From JBBCJT01 sp037190665 (lineage in GTDB: Bacteria; Pseudomonadota; Alphaproteobacteria; Acetobacterales; Acetobacteraceae), in contig JBBCJT010000019.1 in NCBI GenBank assembly GCA_037190665.1, forward strand, positions 1 through 17,873: DNA of 17,873 nucleotides, read 5' to 3'. Of the stretch, positions 1-7,330 are shown piece by piece. Each line of letters begins with the position of its first letter. Position 1 is the first letter of the stretch. The translations under genes and the position numbers were made by a program. Below the pieces are notes generated by a model. It ran no database searches. It was not told the DNA's origin and was given only the letters and a program-made list of their open reading frames with translations.

Positions 1-3000
1 GCCTGATCGGATAGCCCGCCTCCAGCGAGGCGGCGAAGCCGGTGCCGCTGGTGGACATCCGCGGCCCGTACAGCGAGGTCGCCTTCGCGTCGAACCAGCT
101 CACCTGGGCGATGGCGTCCACATACCACCCGGCCGGGCCGAAATGGGTCCAGTAGACGCCGACCGCCGGGCCATCCAACTCCAGCCGGCCGACGCGGGCG
201 CCGTGGACACCTTCGGAGAAGCCCGAGATGCGGCCGGTGTAGTCGCTGTAGGCGAGGTACAGGCCGGCATGGTCGCGGTGGCCGTCCTCCGACTGGCGGC
301 GGAACAGATCCAGCCCCGCCTGCACGCCGACCAGGTTGGCGTCGTCGCTGCGGGCGTCGACCGTGCCTTCCCAGCGGGAGGACATGCGCTGGCCGAAGGC
401 CCGCACCCAGGCGCCGTTGGCGAAGTAGCCGGAGGCGGCGAGGTCGCGGATGTTCTCCTCCTCGCCGACGCGCTCGTGCAGCGTGCCCAGCATCGCCAGA
501 CCCATCTGCCGCGCCACCGCGGGCACAGGCACGTAGAGCGCGACCTCGGGCCGGTATAGCGGGAGGATCTCCTCGTCGGGCAGGGTCGGCGGGAACCCCG
601 GGTCCACCGGCGGTTCCCAGACCTCCGTGGAGCGGAGGAACCAGTCGTCGCCGGCGGCCGGGTCGTCGGCCGCTCCACCGCGGAACAAATGGTACTCGTA
701 GGCGCCCGCGGCCACGCGCTGCGACAGGGAGAAGGCACCCGGCGCGGTGGTGCCGCCGTTGGTGGCCTGCACGACCAGGATGCCGCTGGCGGTGGTCAGC
801 TCGCCGTCCCCGCCGGCTTTCACGATCCGCAATCCGGTGCTGCCGGTCGCCGTGCCGCCGTCGATGACGAGCCGGTCCGACGGCGATCCGTCGCTGCCCA
901 GCACGGTGTTCAGGGCGATGATGCCATCATTGCCGACATAGTTGCCGGTCACCGTCAGCGTATTGCCGGCGGAGGCGCCGTTCAGCTTCACCAGCCCGGC
1001 ATTGATCAGGCCGGAAAGGGTCTGCGCGTGGCCGGCCAGATCGAGCGTGCCGGCCGGGCCGACCACATGCTCCGAGGCGAGGCTGAACGCATCGGCCGCC
1101 CCGGCGCGCAGCACGCCGCCATCGACCAGCGTCCGGCCGGAATAGCTCATCGCGCCAGCCGCGCCGAACACCGTGGTGCCCGCCAGCGTCTGCACGGTGC
1201 CCGGCCCCGTGACCGGCACCGCGAAGTCGTAGGCATCGCCAGTGTGGTTGAACACGATGCGCCCGTCGCCGTCGCCGAAGGTGACCAGCCCCGTCACCAG
1301 CGTGCCGGGTGCCGCCGCAGGCGCATCGGCTGCCGCGCCGATGTTGAGCCGCGCCGAAGACAGGGCGTGGTCCGCGAGAAGCACGCCGCCCGCCGCCAGC
1401 ACCGTTCCGCCGTTGGCGATGTCCAGACGCCCGGAGCCGTTGGACGGGCCATAGAACGGATTGCCACCCAGGCCGAGCACGCCGCCGACATCCAGCGTCG
1501 AGCCCGCGCCATCGACGGTGATCCTGTTCAGCGGCGAGTTGCTGAAGCCGATCACGACGTTCGCCCTCGCGCTGACGAACCCGCCATCCGCGATGTCCAG
1601 GGTGCCGACGGAGCCCGCGTTGCCGACGGTCAGCGACTCGGACTGAAAGCCCTCGCCGATCGTCCAGCGCGTTCCCGACCCCGTCACCAGGACGGAACCC
1701 GTGCCGCTGTTCGAGCCGATGAAGGACCGCCCGCTCACGATCAGGGCACTGTCTTCGACGATCAGCGCCCCCGTGCCCCAGGCCGAGCCGACGACGAACG
1801 TGTCCCCGACCGTCACGGTCGAGCCCGCGTTGCTCACCCTCATGAAGCCCGTGGCGCCCACGCTATTGCCGCCGAGCCCCACGTCCAGCCCGGCCGTCGC
1901 GTCGACCGAGCCTCCATCCTCGACCACCAGCGTCCCGTTCCCCTGATGACCGACGAAGAGCGGCAGGTCGCCGGCGGCTCGCCAGTTGGACCCGCCGCCC
2001 GTGACCAGCACGCTGCCCGAGGACCCCACGTTCTTGCCGATATAGGCGTTGCCCGTCTCGAGCATGCCGCCGTCCTCGATACTCAGATGGCCGGTTCCGT
2101 CGCGGCCGACGTCGAACGTCCCGGGCGCGTGGACGTTGGTCCATTTCGAACCGGCCCCGTAGATCATGGCCGTGCCGGTCGCGCCGCCGAAACGGCCGAT
2201 CACGGCATTGGCCGAGAAGACCTGCCCGCCGTCATGGATGACGAGGCTGCCGGTGCCGGCCACGCCGATCTGGATGCCGGAGGTCGATCCGGTGGCCTGG
2301 ATCGTCCAGGTCGATCCGGCGCCCGATACGAGGATCTGTCCCGTCGAGCCCGCATACAGCCCCGCCGTTCCCGCGTGGCGGACGTTCATGACCGCGCCGT
2401 CCGCGATGGAAAGGATGCCGTCCCCCTCCCACCCCACATGGACCTCGCCGGTGCTGTTCCATTGCGTCCCGGCGCCGGTGATCGTGACCCTGCCTGTCGA
2501 GCCGGCCAGCTCGCCCACCGCGAGCTGCTGCGACGTGCTGTTGACGGTCGCCTGATTGCCGACCGACACGCTCCCTTCGCCCGCGACGCCGACGCGCAGG
2601 ATACCTTCCGGCGACCACACGGATCCCGCGCCATGGACGGCGAGGGAGCCTATGCTGCCGGCATCCCTTCCGATGGACACGCCTTCCATCGTCGCGCTGG
2701 CGCCGTTCTCGATCGTCACCAGCCCGAAGCCGCCGCCGCCGATGACCGTGGCGTGGTCGGGATTGATGGACGGGTCATTGGTCCAGTCCGAACCGGTGCC
2801 GCTGATTAGGATATTGCCCAGGACTCCGGTCTGGTTCCCGATGACGGCGTGCTCGCTCCGGAGCGAGCCGCCACCCCGGATCTCGATCCAGCCGAGGTTC
2901 GAATCCCCGACGATGATGTCCCCGACCACCCAGTTCGGGCTGGGATTGACCGGGATGGAGGGGATGATCTCGCCGCTCGTCTGGACCGACTGGGCGGCGG

Positions 3001-3154
3001 CGGCCGTGCAGGCGAGCACCGGGATCGAGGCGAGAAGCGAGAGCCTGCGCCTCGGCGGCCGGCCCGGCTGCCCGCCGGATACCGCGGCGCCGGAGAAGAT
3101 ATGGGAAAGGGCGCGAGAACCACGGCCCTGCATCACACGGTCAAATAGAGTCAC
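1..3154 (-). CDS. Autotransporter (type Va secretion), beta-helix passenger plus beta-barrel; C-terminus outside window
   Basis: One uninterrupted frame of 1051 codons runs to the window edge. The GTG start at 3154 is chosen because GGGAG lies 7 nt upstream (3162-3166); an ATG at codon 8 is the alternative. Residues 35-54 (Arg-Arg-Arg, hydrophobic stretch, Ala-rich end) form a signal peptide behind a long N-region, with cleavage near residue 54. Residues about 118-550 hold nine repeats of a G(A/T)GSxWT-type motif about 54 residues apart, separated by VGxxGxGxLxIxDGG-type strands, as in right-handed beta-helix passengers. A YSGRTLVDGGVLRAG segment (about 620-640) resembles autotransporter-associated strand repeats, followed by a pertactin-like stabilising region. 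From about residue 860, and clearly from about 900, the sequence looks like a PF03797-type barrel (GAWVRAFGQ, LFRRQ, AGLYLAYSDY). Roughly the last 80-100 residues are missing. Likely surface-exposed or adhesive; no protease motif was seen. Ligand unknown. Confidence 0.9.
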   Translation of the reverse strand, partial: MTLFDRVMQGRGSRALSHIFSGAAVSGGQPGRPPRRRLSLLASIPVLACTAAAAQSVQTSGEIIPSIPVNPSPNWVVGDIIVGDSNLGWIEIRGGGSLRSEHAVIGNQTGVLGNILISGTGSDWTNDPSINPDHATVIGGGGFGLVTIENGASATMEGVSIGRDAGSIGSLAVHGAGSVWSPEGILRVGVAGEGSVSVGNQATVNSTSQQLAVGELAGSTGRVTITGAGTQWNSTGEVHVGWEGDGILSIADGAVMNVRHAGTAGLYAGSTGQILVSGAGSTWTIQATGSTSGIQIGVAGTGSLVIHDGGQVFSANAVIGRFGGATGTAMIYGAGSKWTNVHAPGTFDVGRDGTGHLSIEDGGMLETGNAYIGKNVGSSGSVLVTGGGSNWRAAGDLPLFVGHQGNGTLVVEDGGSVDATAGLDVGLGGNSVGATGFMRVSNAGSTVTVGDTFVVGSAWGTGALIVEDSALIVSGRSFIGSNSGTGSVLVTGSGTRWTIGEGFQSESLTVGNAGSVGTLDIADGGFVSARANVVIGFSNSPLNRITVDGAGSTLDVGGVLGLGGNPFYGPSNGSGRLDIANGGTVLAAGGVLLADHALSSARLNIGAAADAPAAAPGTLVTGLVTFGDGDGRIVFNHTGDAYDFAVPVTGPGTVQTLAGTTVFGAAGAMSYSGRTLVDGGVLRAGAADAFSLASEHVVGPAGTLDLAGHAQTLSGLINAGLVKLNGASAGNTLTVTGNYVGNDGIIALNTVLGSDGSPSDRLVIDGGTATGSTGLRIVKAGGDGELTTASGILVVQATNGGTTAPGAFSLSQRVAAGAYEYHLFRGGAADDPAAGDDWFLRSTEVWEPPVDPGFPPTLPDEEILPLYRPEVALYVPVPAVARQMGLAMLGTLHERVGEEENIRDLAASGYFANGAWVRAFGQRMSSRWEGTVDARSDDANLVGVQAGLDLFRRQSEDGHRDHAGLYLAYSDYTGRISGFSEGVHGARVGRLELDGPAVGVYWTHFGPAGWYVDAIAQVSWFDAKATSLYGPRMSTSGTGFAASLEAGYPIR

Positions 3155-3161
3155 GATAATT

Positions 3162-3239
3162 CTCCCGGACCAGCGCAGCCGCGTCGGGTGGAGCTGAAGG
3201 CAAGGTCCGGGCCTGTTCGTCACACGGACGATCCCGGAC
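3162..3239 (-). promoter_or_regulatory. Mutually exclusive stems controlling the autotransporter ribosome binding site (candidate)
   Basis: In minus-strand order: arm 1 GTCCGGG (3239-3233), arm 2 CCCGGAC (3211-3205), arm 3 GTCCGGGAG (3170-3162). Arm 3 contains the Shine-Dalgarno of the autotransporter. Arm 2 can pair with arm 1 (7 bp, plus an inner 5-bp TCGTC/GACGA stem) or with arm 3 (8 bp, GCCCGGACC region with GGTCCGGG). The first fold leaves the ribosome site open; the second closes it. The complementarity is exact; switching is inferred. Confidence 0.4.
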
Positions 3240-3253
3240 GGCCTCGCCTGGGA

Positions 3254-3337
3254 TCAGTCCCGTCGGCTGCGCGAAAACCGCCCCGCGGGCGTGCATGGAG
3301 ATCGAAGCAAGAAGTCCCAACCGACGGAGGAAGCCAC
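3254..3337 (-). CDS. Possible 27-residue leader peptide upstream of the autotransporter
   Basis: A GTG at 3337 follows GGAGGGAGG with a 5-nt spacer and opens 27 codons ending at TGA (3256-3254). The product would begin VASSVGWDFLLR and be Arg/Ser-rich at its end (RFSRSRRD). It has no recognisable family and no obvious run of one amino acid of the kind used by biosynthetic attenuators. Its ribosome binding site lies within the 5' arm of the hairpin 3321-3356. Its stop lies about 14 nt before the first arm of the alternative stems at 3162-3239, the usual layout for a leader ORF that controls downstream RNA folding. The case rests on spacing and position alone; expression is unproven. Confidence 0.3.
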   Translation of the reverse strand: MASSVGWDFLLRSPCTPAGRFSRSRRD

Positions 3338-3356
3338 TATTGCCTCCCTCCGCCGG
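3321..3356 (-). promoter_or_regulatory. Strong hairpin in the autotransporter leader, hiding a ribosome binding site
   Basis: On the minus strand CCGGCGGAGGGAGGC pairs with GGCTTCCTCCGTCGG across the 6-nt loop AATAGT. Fourteen of 15 positions pair, counting two G-U pairs. The 5' arm carries GGAGGGAGG, a near-perfect Shine-Dalgarno, and the 3' arm carries its complement CTTCCTCC. No U-run follows, so it is more likely a regulatory stem than a terminator. Confidence 0.5.
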
Positions 3357-3464
3357 AAGGAAATTTCAGACAGATCGACAATCAGCCCACGTTCAGATCG
3401 CGCCTGCACGCTGGGATACTCCGCTGCTGAAATATTCGTTTCTTATTCAGTTTAATTGAAACTT

Positions 3465-3494
3465 CATATAGGATACCGGAATACAATTCGTCAA
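3465..3494 (-). promoter_or_regulatory. Candidate sigma70-type promoter for the autotransporter
   Basis: On the minus strand TTGACG (3494-3489) and TATATG (3470-3465) are separated by 18 nt. They match TTGACA and TATAAT at 5/6 and 4/6 positions. The element lies in the most AT-rich part of the window and points at the autotransporter. The predicted start near 3458 would give a 5' leader of about 300 nt. A dyad AGTTT-N5-AAACT (3449-3463) straddles that start and could be a repressor site. Confidence 0.5.
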
Positions 3495-3519
3495 CCCCGG
3501 ATTGACCTGACCGGCCTGC

Positions 3520-3531
3520 GCGCACGTGCGC
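3520..3531. promoter_or_regulatory. Perfect palindrome GCGCACGTGCGC upstream of the autotransporter promoter
   Basis: A 12-nt perfect dyad centred about 67 nt upstream of the predicted transcription start, a usual position for an activator site. Such palindromes also arise by chance in GC-rich DNA, so operator function is only inferred. Confidence 0.25.
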
Positions 3532-3609
3532 CAATACCCGGCCCCGGCGCGCCAACGCCGCCGGCAGGCCGCAAAGGGAGGGAACGCAAGGGTTACAGGC
3601 AGGCCCGGC

Positions 3610-4707
3610 TCAGCGCTGCCGCCACCATGGCGTGGCCGGATCGCCCGCCGGCGGCGCGGGCGGCGGCCCCCACGGCCCGGGTTGCGCGGCCGGCGCGGCC
3701 GGGGCGGCGGGCTCCGGAGGCGGCGGCGGTTCCGGCAGCGGCCCCGGATCGCGGCCGCCGGCATGGCGCACCAGCGCATCGATCCGCGCCTGCAGCGGCG
3801 GATGGGTACCCCACCAGCCGCTCGCCTGCGCATCGTCGAGGAACATCGCCCGCACCTGCCCGGGCACGCCCGCGATGTCCGAATGCCCCGCGATCTTGCG
3901 CAGCGCACCGATCATCGCATCGGGATTGCGCGTCAGCTCCGCCGCACCGGCATCGGCGAGGAACTCGCGGTTGCGCGACACGGCCAGCCGCAGCGCCAGC
4001 GCCAGCACGTAGACCAGCACCGCGATTGCGATGGCGATCAGCACCAGCAGGCCGGCCGCACCCCGGTTGCCGCCGCGGTCGCGCGACCGCCCGCCGCCGC
4101 GCCAGACGAACCAGCGCCCGCGCATCAGCAACTGGCCGACCAGGGAGATGATGCCGACCACCACGCCCGCGATCACCATCAGCCGCACGTCCTTGTTGCG
4201 GATATGCGTGAGCTCGTGCGCCAGCACCGCCTCCAGCTCCGCATCGTCGAGCGCGTCGAGCAGCCCGCGCGTGACCGTCACCGCGTACTGCTTCGGGAAC
4301 AGGCCGGAGGCGAAGGCATTGCGCGCCGTGGTGTCGATGATGCCGAGCCGCGGCATCGGCAGGCCGCGCGAGATGCAGAGGTTCTCCAGCAGGTTCCACA
4401 GCCGCGGCTCGTCCTTGCGCGTGACCTCGTGCGCGCCGGTGACACGGTCCACGATCCAGCGGTTGGCGCGCGCGGCGATGGCGAACCAGACCAGCGCCAC
4501 GGCGCAGGCGCCGGCGAACAGGCCGGGTGTCGCCTGCCACGCGGCGCGCAGCCCGTCCGCCACCGACTCCGCCTCGCCCGCGCCGAACAGCAGCACGATG
4601 GCGAAGGCCAGCAGGTAGAGCAGCACCGGGAACCCGGCGAGCAGCAGCAGCGACTTGAAGCCGTTGTTCCACTGCCAGGTGCGGAGGCCGACCGCCCCCA
4701 GCGCCAT
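3610..4707 (-). CDS. M48-family membrane zinc metalloprotease (HtpX-like)
   Basis: A 365-residue integral membrane protease, probably cutting membrane or misfolded proteins at the cytoplasmic membrane. Zinc site HELTH is at residues 164-168, with the third ligand Glu248 in REFLADAGA. The conserved THPPLQARID motif is at 301-310. Hydrophobic segments lie near 18-42, 62-80, 176-195 and 217-240, the HtpX-like arrangement. Residues 320-360 form a Pro/Ala-rich tail (PEPPPPPEP and similar), probably disordered and not part of the catalytic domain. The ATG at 4707 comes 4 nt after the LemA-family stop, so the pair is probably translated together. M48 proteases beside LemA proteins are a common pairing. 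The fold and class are secure; I do not assign htpX because the context is the LemA-linked type rather than the heat-shock protein itself. Confidence 0.93.
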   Translation of the reverse strand: MALGAVGLRTWQWNNGFKSLLLLAGFPVLLYLLAFAIVLLFGAGEAESVADGLRAAWQATPGLFAGACAVALVWFAIAARANRWIVDRVTGAHEVTRKDEPRLWNLLENLCISRGLPMPRLGIIDTTARNAFASGLFPKQYAVTVTRGLLDALDDAELEAVLAHELTHIRNKDVRLMVIAGVVVGIISLVGQLLMRGRWFVWRGGGRSRDRGGNRGAAGLLVLIAIAIAVLVYVLALALRLAVSRNREFLADAGAAELTRNPDAMIGALRKIAGHSDIAGVPGQVRAMFLDDAQASGWWGTHPPLQARIDALVRHAGGRDPGPLPEPPPPPEPAAPAAPAAQPGPWGPPPAPPAGDPATPWWRQR

Positions 4708-4711
4708 GGCG

Positions 4712-5269
4712 CTAGAACTTCACCGTCGGCGCGGTCTGCACCGCCGCGCGCTCGGGCTCCGGCAGCTCGAAGAAACCGCGCTGGCTGAAGCCGAGGCTGC
4801 GGGCGAACAGCACCGCCGGGAACTGCTCGGTGGCCGCGTTGTACTCGGCGACCGAGTTGTTGAAGAAGCGCCGGGCGGCGGCGATCTTGTTCTCGATGTC
4901 CGACAGCTCGGCCTGCAGCCGCGCGAAGTTCTCGTTCGCCTTGAGGTCGGGATATGCCTCGCTCAGCGCGAACAACTGCCGCAGCGCGCCGGACAGTGCG
5001 CCTTCCGCCGCCCCCGCCGCCTGCGGCGTGCCGGCCGCGATGGCCGCGTTGCGGGCCTGCACCACGGCTTCCAGCGTGCCGCGTTCGTGCGCCGCGTAGC
5101 CCTTCACCGTCTCGACCAGATTGGGGATCAGGTCGTGCCGCTGCTTGAGCTGCACGTCCACGTCCGACCAGGACTGGCCGGTGGTCTGCCGCAGCGAGAC
5201 CAGCCGGTTGTAGATCACGACCAGCCAGGCCACGACCAGTCCGACAACGCCCAGCGCGATCCATTCCAT
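4712..5269 (-). CDS. LemA family protein
   Basis: 185 residues, the usual LemA length. One N-terminal membrane segment (residues 4-21, IALGVVGLVVAWLVVIY) is followed by YNRLVSLR and the LemA core: QSWSDVDVQLKQRHDLIPNL (31-50), a helical region to about 130, then RFFNNSVAEYNAA (134-146) and FP at 150. It probably has a cytosolic or periplasmic helical bundle tethered to the inner membrane. Its biochemical role is not known; many genomes place it beside a membrane protease or a TPM/DUF-type protein. Here it sits 14 nt after dut and 4 nt before the M48 protease. The start ATG at 5269 has a modest AGGGA upstream, which overlaps the dut stop region. Confidence 0.92.
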   Translation of the reverse strand: MEWIALGVVGLVVAWLVVIYNRLVSLRQTTGQSWSDVDVQLKQRHDLIPNLVETVKGYAAHERGTLEAVVQARNAAIAAGTPQAAGAAEGALSGALRQLFALSEAYPDLKANENFARLQAELSDIENKIAAARRFFNNSVAEYNAATEQFPAVLFARSLGFSQRGFFELPEPERAAVQTAPTVKF

Positions 5270-5283
5270 GGTGCGGCGATCCC

Positions 5284-5736
5284 TTACCGTGTTCCGGTGC
5301 TGCCGAAGCCGCCCGTCCCGCGTGCCGTCTCCGGCAGGGTCTCCACCTGCCGCCAGCGGCCGCGCGTGACCGGCGCGATGAGAAGCTGCGCGATGCGCAT
5401 GCCGCGTTCAATGACGAAAGCGGCGTCCGAGATGTTGGCGACGATCACGCCCAGTTCGCCGCGGTAGTCGCTGTCGATCGTGCCCGGCCCGTTCGGCACG
5501 ATGATGCCGGACTTGAGCGCGAGGCCCGACCGCGCGCGCACCTGCGCCTCGTAGCCCTCCGGCACGGCGAGGCGCAGCCCGGTGGGCACCACCGCGCGCG
5601 CGCCGGGTGCCAGCGTCAGCGCTTCGGTCACCGCCGCCAGCAGGTCCATCCCCGCCGCCCCGTCCGTGGCATAGGACGGCAGTGGCAGGCCGTTTCCGTG
5701 CGGCAGCACCTCGACCGCGATATCCACACTGGTCAT
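5284..5736 (-). CDS. dut: Deoxyuridine 5'-triphosphate nucleotidohydrolase (dUTPase)
   Basis: A 150-residue homotrimeric dUTPase that hydrolyses dUTP to dUMP and pyrophosphate, limiting uracil in DNA and feeding dTMP synthesis. All five motifs are present in order: AGMDLLA (28-34), RSGLALK (69-75), GTIDSDYRGE (85-94, with the catalytic Asp and the Tyr that excludes ribose), RGMRIAQLLI (111-120) and RGTGGFGSTG (139-148), the flexible C-terminal arm. Length is typical. The ATG at 5736 has GAGAAG just upstream, overlapping the amidase stop (5743-5741), so translation follows from the amidase. Placement with an amidase and LemA/M48 genes is not functionally obvious. Confidence 0.97.
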   Translation of the reverse strand: MTSVDIAVEVLPHGNGLPLPSYATDGAAGMDLLAAVTEALTLAPGARAVVPTGLRLAVPEGYEAQVRARSGLALKSGIIVPNGPGTIDSDYRGELGVIVANISDAAFVIERGMRIAQLLIAPVTRGRWRQVETLPETARGTGGFGSTGTR

Positions 5737-5740
5737 CTTC

Positions 5741-7156
5741 TCAGAACCGCGGGTCGATGGGCGTGGGCATCGGGCAGTGCGCCTCGACCACCTCGGCGGC
5801 GTCGAGCACGAGGTCCTCCCGCCAGCGCTGGCCGATGATCTGCACGCCCATCGGCAGCCCCTCCTGCGTCAGCCCGGTGGGCACGCTCACGCCCGGAATG
5901 CCGAGCAGCGGGTTGGCGAGCTGGAAGCCCTGCGCGCGGAAGATGCGGTCGAAGCTCTGCTGGCTCTCCTCGTCGGTGCCCTGCGCGAAGGGCGGCTCGG
6001 CGGAATTGGGGGCGAGGATCAGCGGATACGTCTCCATGAACGCGGCCCAGGCGCGCTGATGCGCCACGCGGCCGGCGAGCGCGCGCAGATGCCCCGCCTT
6101 GTCGAGCTGCCGGGCGCGCGCGGTCATGTAGCGGAACGTCGCCTGCGCGCCCGGGTCGCCGTGGCGCTCGAAGCCCTCGCGCATGAACAGCAGCCCGTCC
6201 GTCATGCACAGCGTGTCCCAGTCCTCGGCGAGCTGCGCCCAGCCGGGCGGATCGGCTTCCTCCACCGCATAGCCGGCGGCGGCGAGATACTCGCCGGCCT
6301 GCAGCACCGCGGCCTTCACCTCGGGATGCACGCCATGGCCGAGCGCATCGACCGACAGCGCGACGCGGATCGGCCGCGCCGGCTGCGGCCCTTCCAGCGG
6401 CACCGGCATCCACCACGGATCGCGGATGTCCCGCTGCGCCATCGCCGCGAGGCCGAGGCGCAGGTCGCCCACGCGGCGCGCGAGCGGCCCCTGGGTGGAC
6501 ATCATCTGCCCGCTGATCGGCCGTTCCGCCTGCGCGGTGGTGCTGAAGGCAGGGATGCGGCCGTGGGACGGGCGGATGCCGGCCACACCGGCCGCATAGG
6601 CCGGATAGCGCACCGATCCGCCGAGGTCGTTGCCATGCGCGATGGCGCCGATCCCCGCCGCCACGGCGGATGACGCTCCGCCCGAGGAACCGCCCGGCGT
6701 GTGCCCCGCGCTCCACGGGTTGAGCGTGCGGCCGTGCAGCGCGTTGTCGGTGAACCAGCGCATCGAGAAGGCGGGCGTGTTGGTGCGGCCGAAGATGATC
6801 GCGCCGGCCTTGCGCAGATTGGCGACGACGGGGCTGTCCTCCGTCGCGATCACGTCCTTGAAGGCGGCCACGCCATTGCTGGTGGCGCACCCGACCTGAT
6901 CGACGTTGATCTTGGTGGTGACCGGCACGCCGTGCAGCACGCCGAGCGGTTCGCCGCTGCGCACCGCGCGATCGGCCGCATCGGCGGCGGCCAGCGCCTC
7001 CGTCTCCAGCACCTCGACCACCGCGTTCAGCTTCGGGTTGACCGCAGCACAGCGGTCGAGCGTGGCGCGCACCGCCTCGCGGCTGGAGATGCGGCCGAGG
7101 CGGATGGCGCGCGCCTGCTCGGCGGCGTCCCAGCTCCAGATATCGGATGCGTTCAT
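5741..7156 (-). CDS. Amidase signature (AS) family amidase
   Basis: 471 residues from the ATG at 7156. A TTG 12 codons upstream is possible but less likely. The Ser-cisSer-Lys triad is complete: Lys82 in GVPVTTKINVDQVG, cis-Ser158 in GGSSGG (156-160) and nucleophile Ser181 in GNDLGGSVRYPA. The C-terminal half has the usual AS-family ending (GIPGVSVPTGL, GLPMGVQIIGQRW). It should be a cytosolic hydrolase of amides; no signal peptide is present. It is not GatA by context, since gatB and gatC are absent and the protein resembles stand-alone catabolic or indole-acetamide-type amidases. Substrate unknown. It is the first gene of a run with dut, lemA and the M48 protease on the same strand, with 4 nt between its stop and the dut start. 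Confidence 0.93.
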   Translation of the reverse strand: MNASDIWSWDAAEQARAIRLGRISSREAVRATLDRCAAVNPKLNAVVEVLETEALAAADAADRAVRSGEPLGVLHGVPVTTKINVDQVGCATSNGVAAFKDVIATEDSPVVANLRKAGAIIFGRTNTPAFSMRWFTDNALHGRTLNPWSAGHTPGGSSGGASSAVAAGIGAIAHGNDLGGSVRYPAYAAGVAGIRPSHGRIPAFSTTAQAERPISGQMMSTQGPLARRVGDLRLGLAAMAQRDIRDPWWMPVPLEGPQPARPIRVALSVDALGHGVHPEVKAAVLQAGEYLAAAGYAVEEADPPGWAQLAEDWDTLCMTDGLLFMREGFERHGDPGAQATFRYMTARARQLDKAGHLRALAGRVAHQRAWAAFMETYPLILAPNSAEPPFAQGTDEESQQSFDRIFRAQGFQLANPLLGIPGVSVPTGLTQEGLPMGVQIIGQRWREDLVLDAAEVVEAHCPMPTPIDPRF

Positions 7157-7330
7157 GGGCGGCACTGTCGCCGGCCGCGCCGGGAGCGGCAAGGTCGGGC
7201 CGGCCCGCGGATTACCGATTATTCACGACGCCCGGCGCGGCGCATTGCGGGAGATTCATGCCCGGTCCACGGCCCCGACACGGGCCCTGACCGATAAGCC
7301 GATCAACGCCCTGACCAACGGAACACGATC
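7157..7330. other. Divergent intergenic region between amidase and small Tat protein gene
   Basis: 174 bp that should hold promoters for both directions. A slightly AT-richer patch (7210-7224, GATTACCGATTATTC) could supply a -10 element for the amidase, but I find no paired -35 I would defend. GGGAGATTC precedes an ATG at 7258 that opens only 10 codons. No other structure was seen. Confidence 0.35.

Larger units (their letters stand above)
3155..3609. other. 455-bp intergenic region: autotransporter promoter and structured leader
   Basis: This gap separates the end of the M48 protease gene from the autotransporter start, both on the minus strand. Its stretch at 3421-3495 is markedly AT-rich compared with the surroundings. 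Reading on the minus strand it holds: a perfect 12-nt palindrome (3520-3531); a sigma70-like promoter (3465-3494); a short dyad AGTTT-N5-AAACT (3449-3463) at the likely transcription start; a 36-nt hairpin (3321-3356); a possible leader peptide (3254-3337); and alternative stems ending at the autotransporter ribosome binding site (3162-3239). I see no convincing protein gene longer than the leader peptide and no clear U-run terminator for the upstream operon. Confidence 0.6.

Noticed and set aside
689..2809. A 706-codon open frame on the plus strand, opposite the autotransporter
   Set aside because: It is His/Arg/Asp/Ala-rich without any fold-like pattern, and the minus strand carries a clear repeat passenger with signal peptide and ribosome site. 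The frame is a by-product of GC-rich third positions and the repeats.
3321..3356. Intrinsic terminator upstream of the autotransporter
   Set aside because: The stem is strong but no U-run follows on either strand, and the ribosome site it contains fits a regulatory stem better.
3526..4788. Long plus-strand frame opposite the M48 protease
   Set aside because: Composition is Arg/His/Gln-rich shadow coding; the minus strand has HELTH and complete family motifs.
5741..7156. GatA subunit of the tRNA amidotransferase
   Set aside because: No gatB or gatC nearby, and the C-terminal half resembles stand-alone amidases.
7258..7290. Ten-codon frame after GGGAGATTC in the amidase upstream region
   Set aside because: Too short, with no pairing, conservation or context to support a leader peptide.
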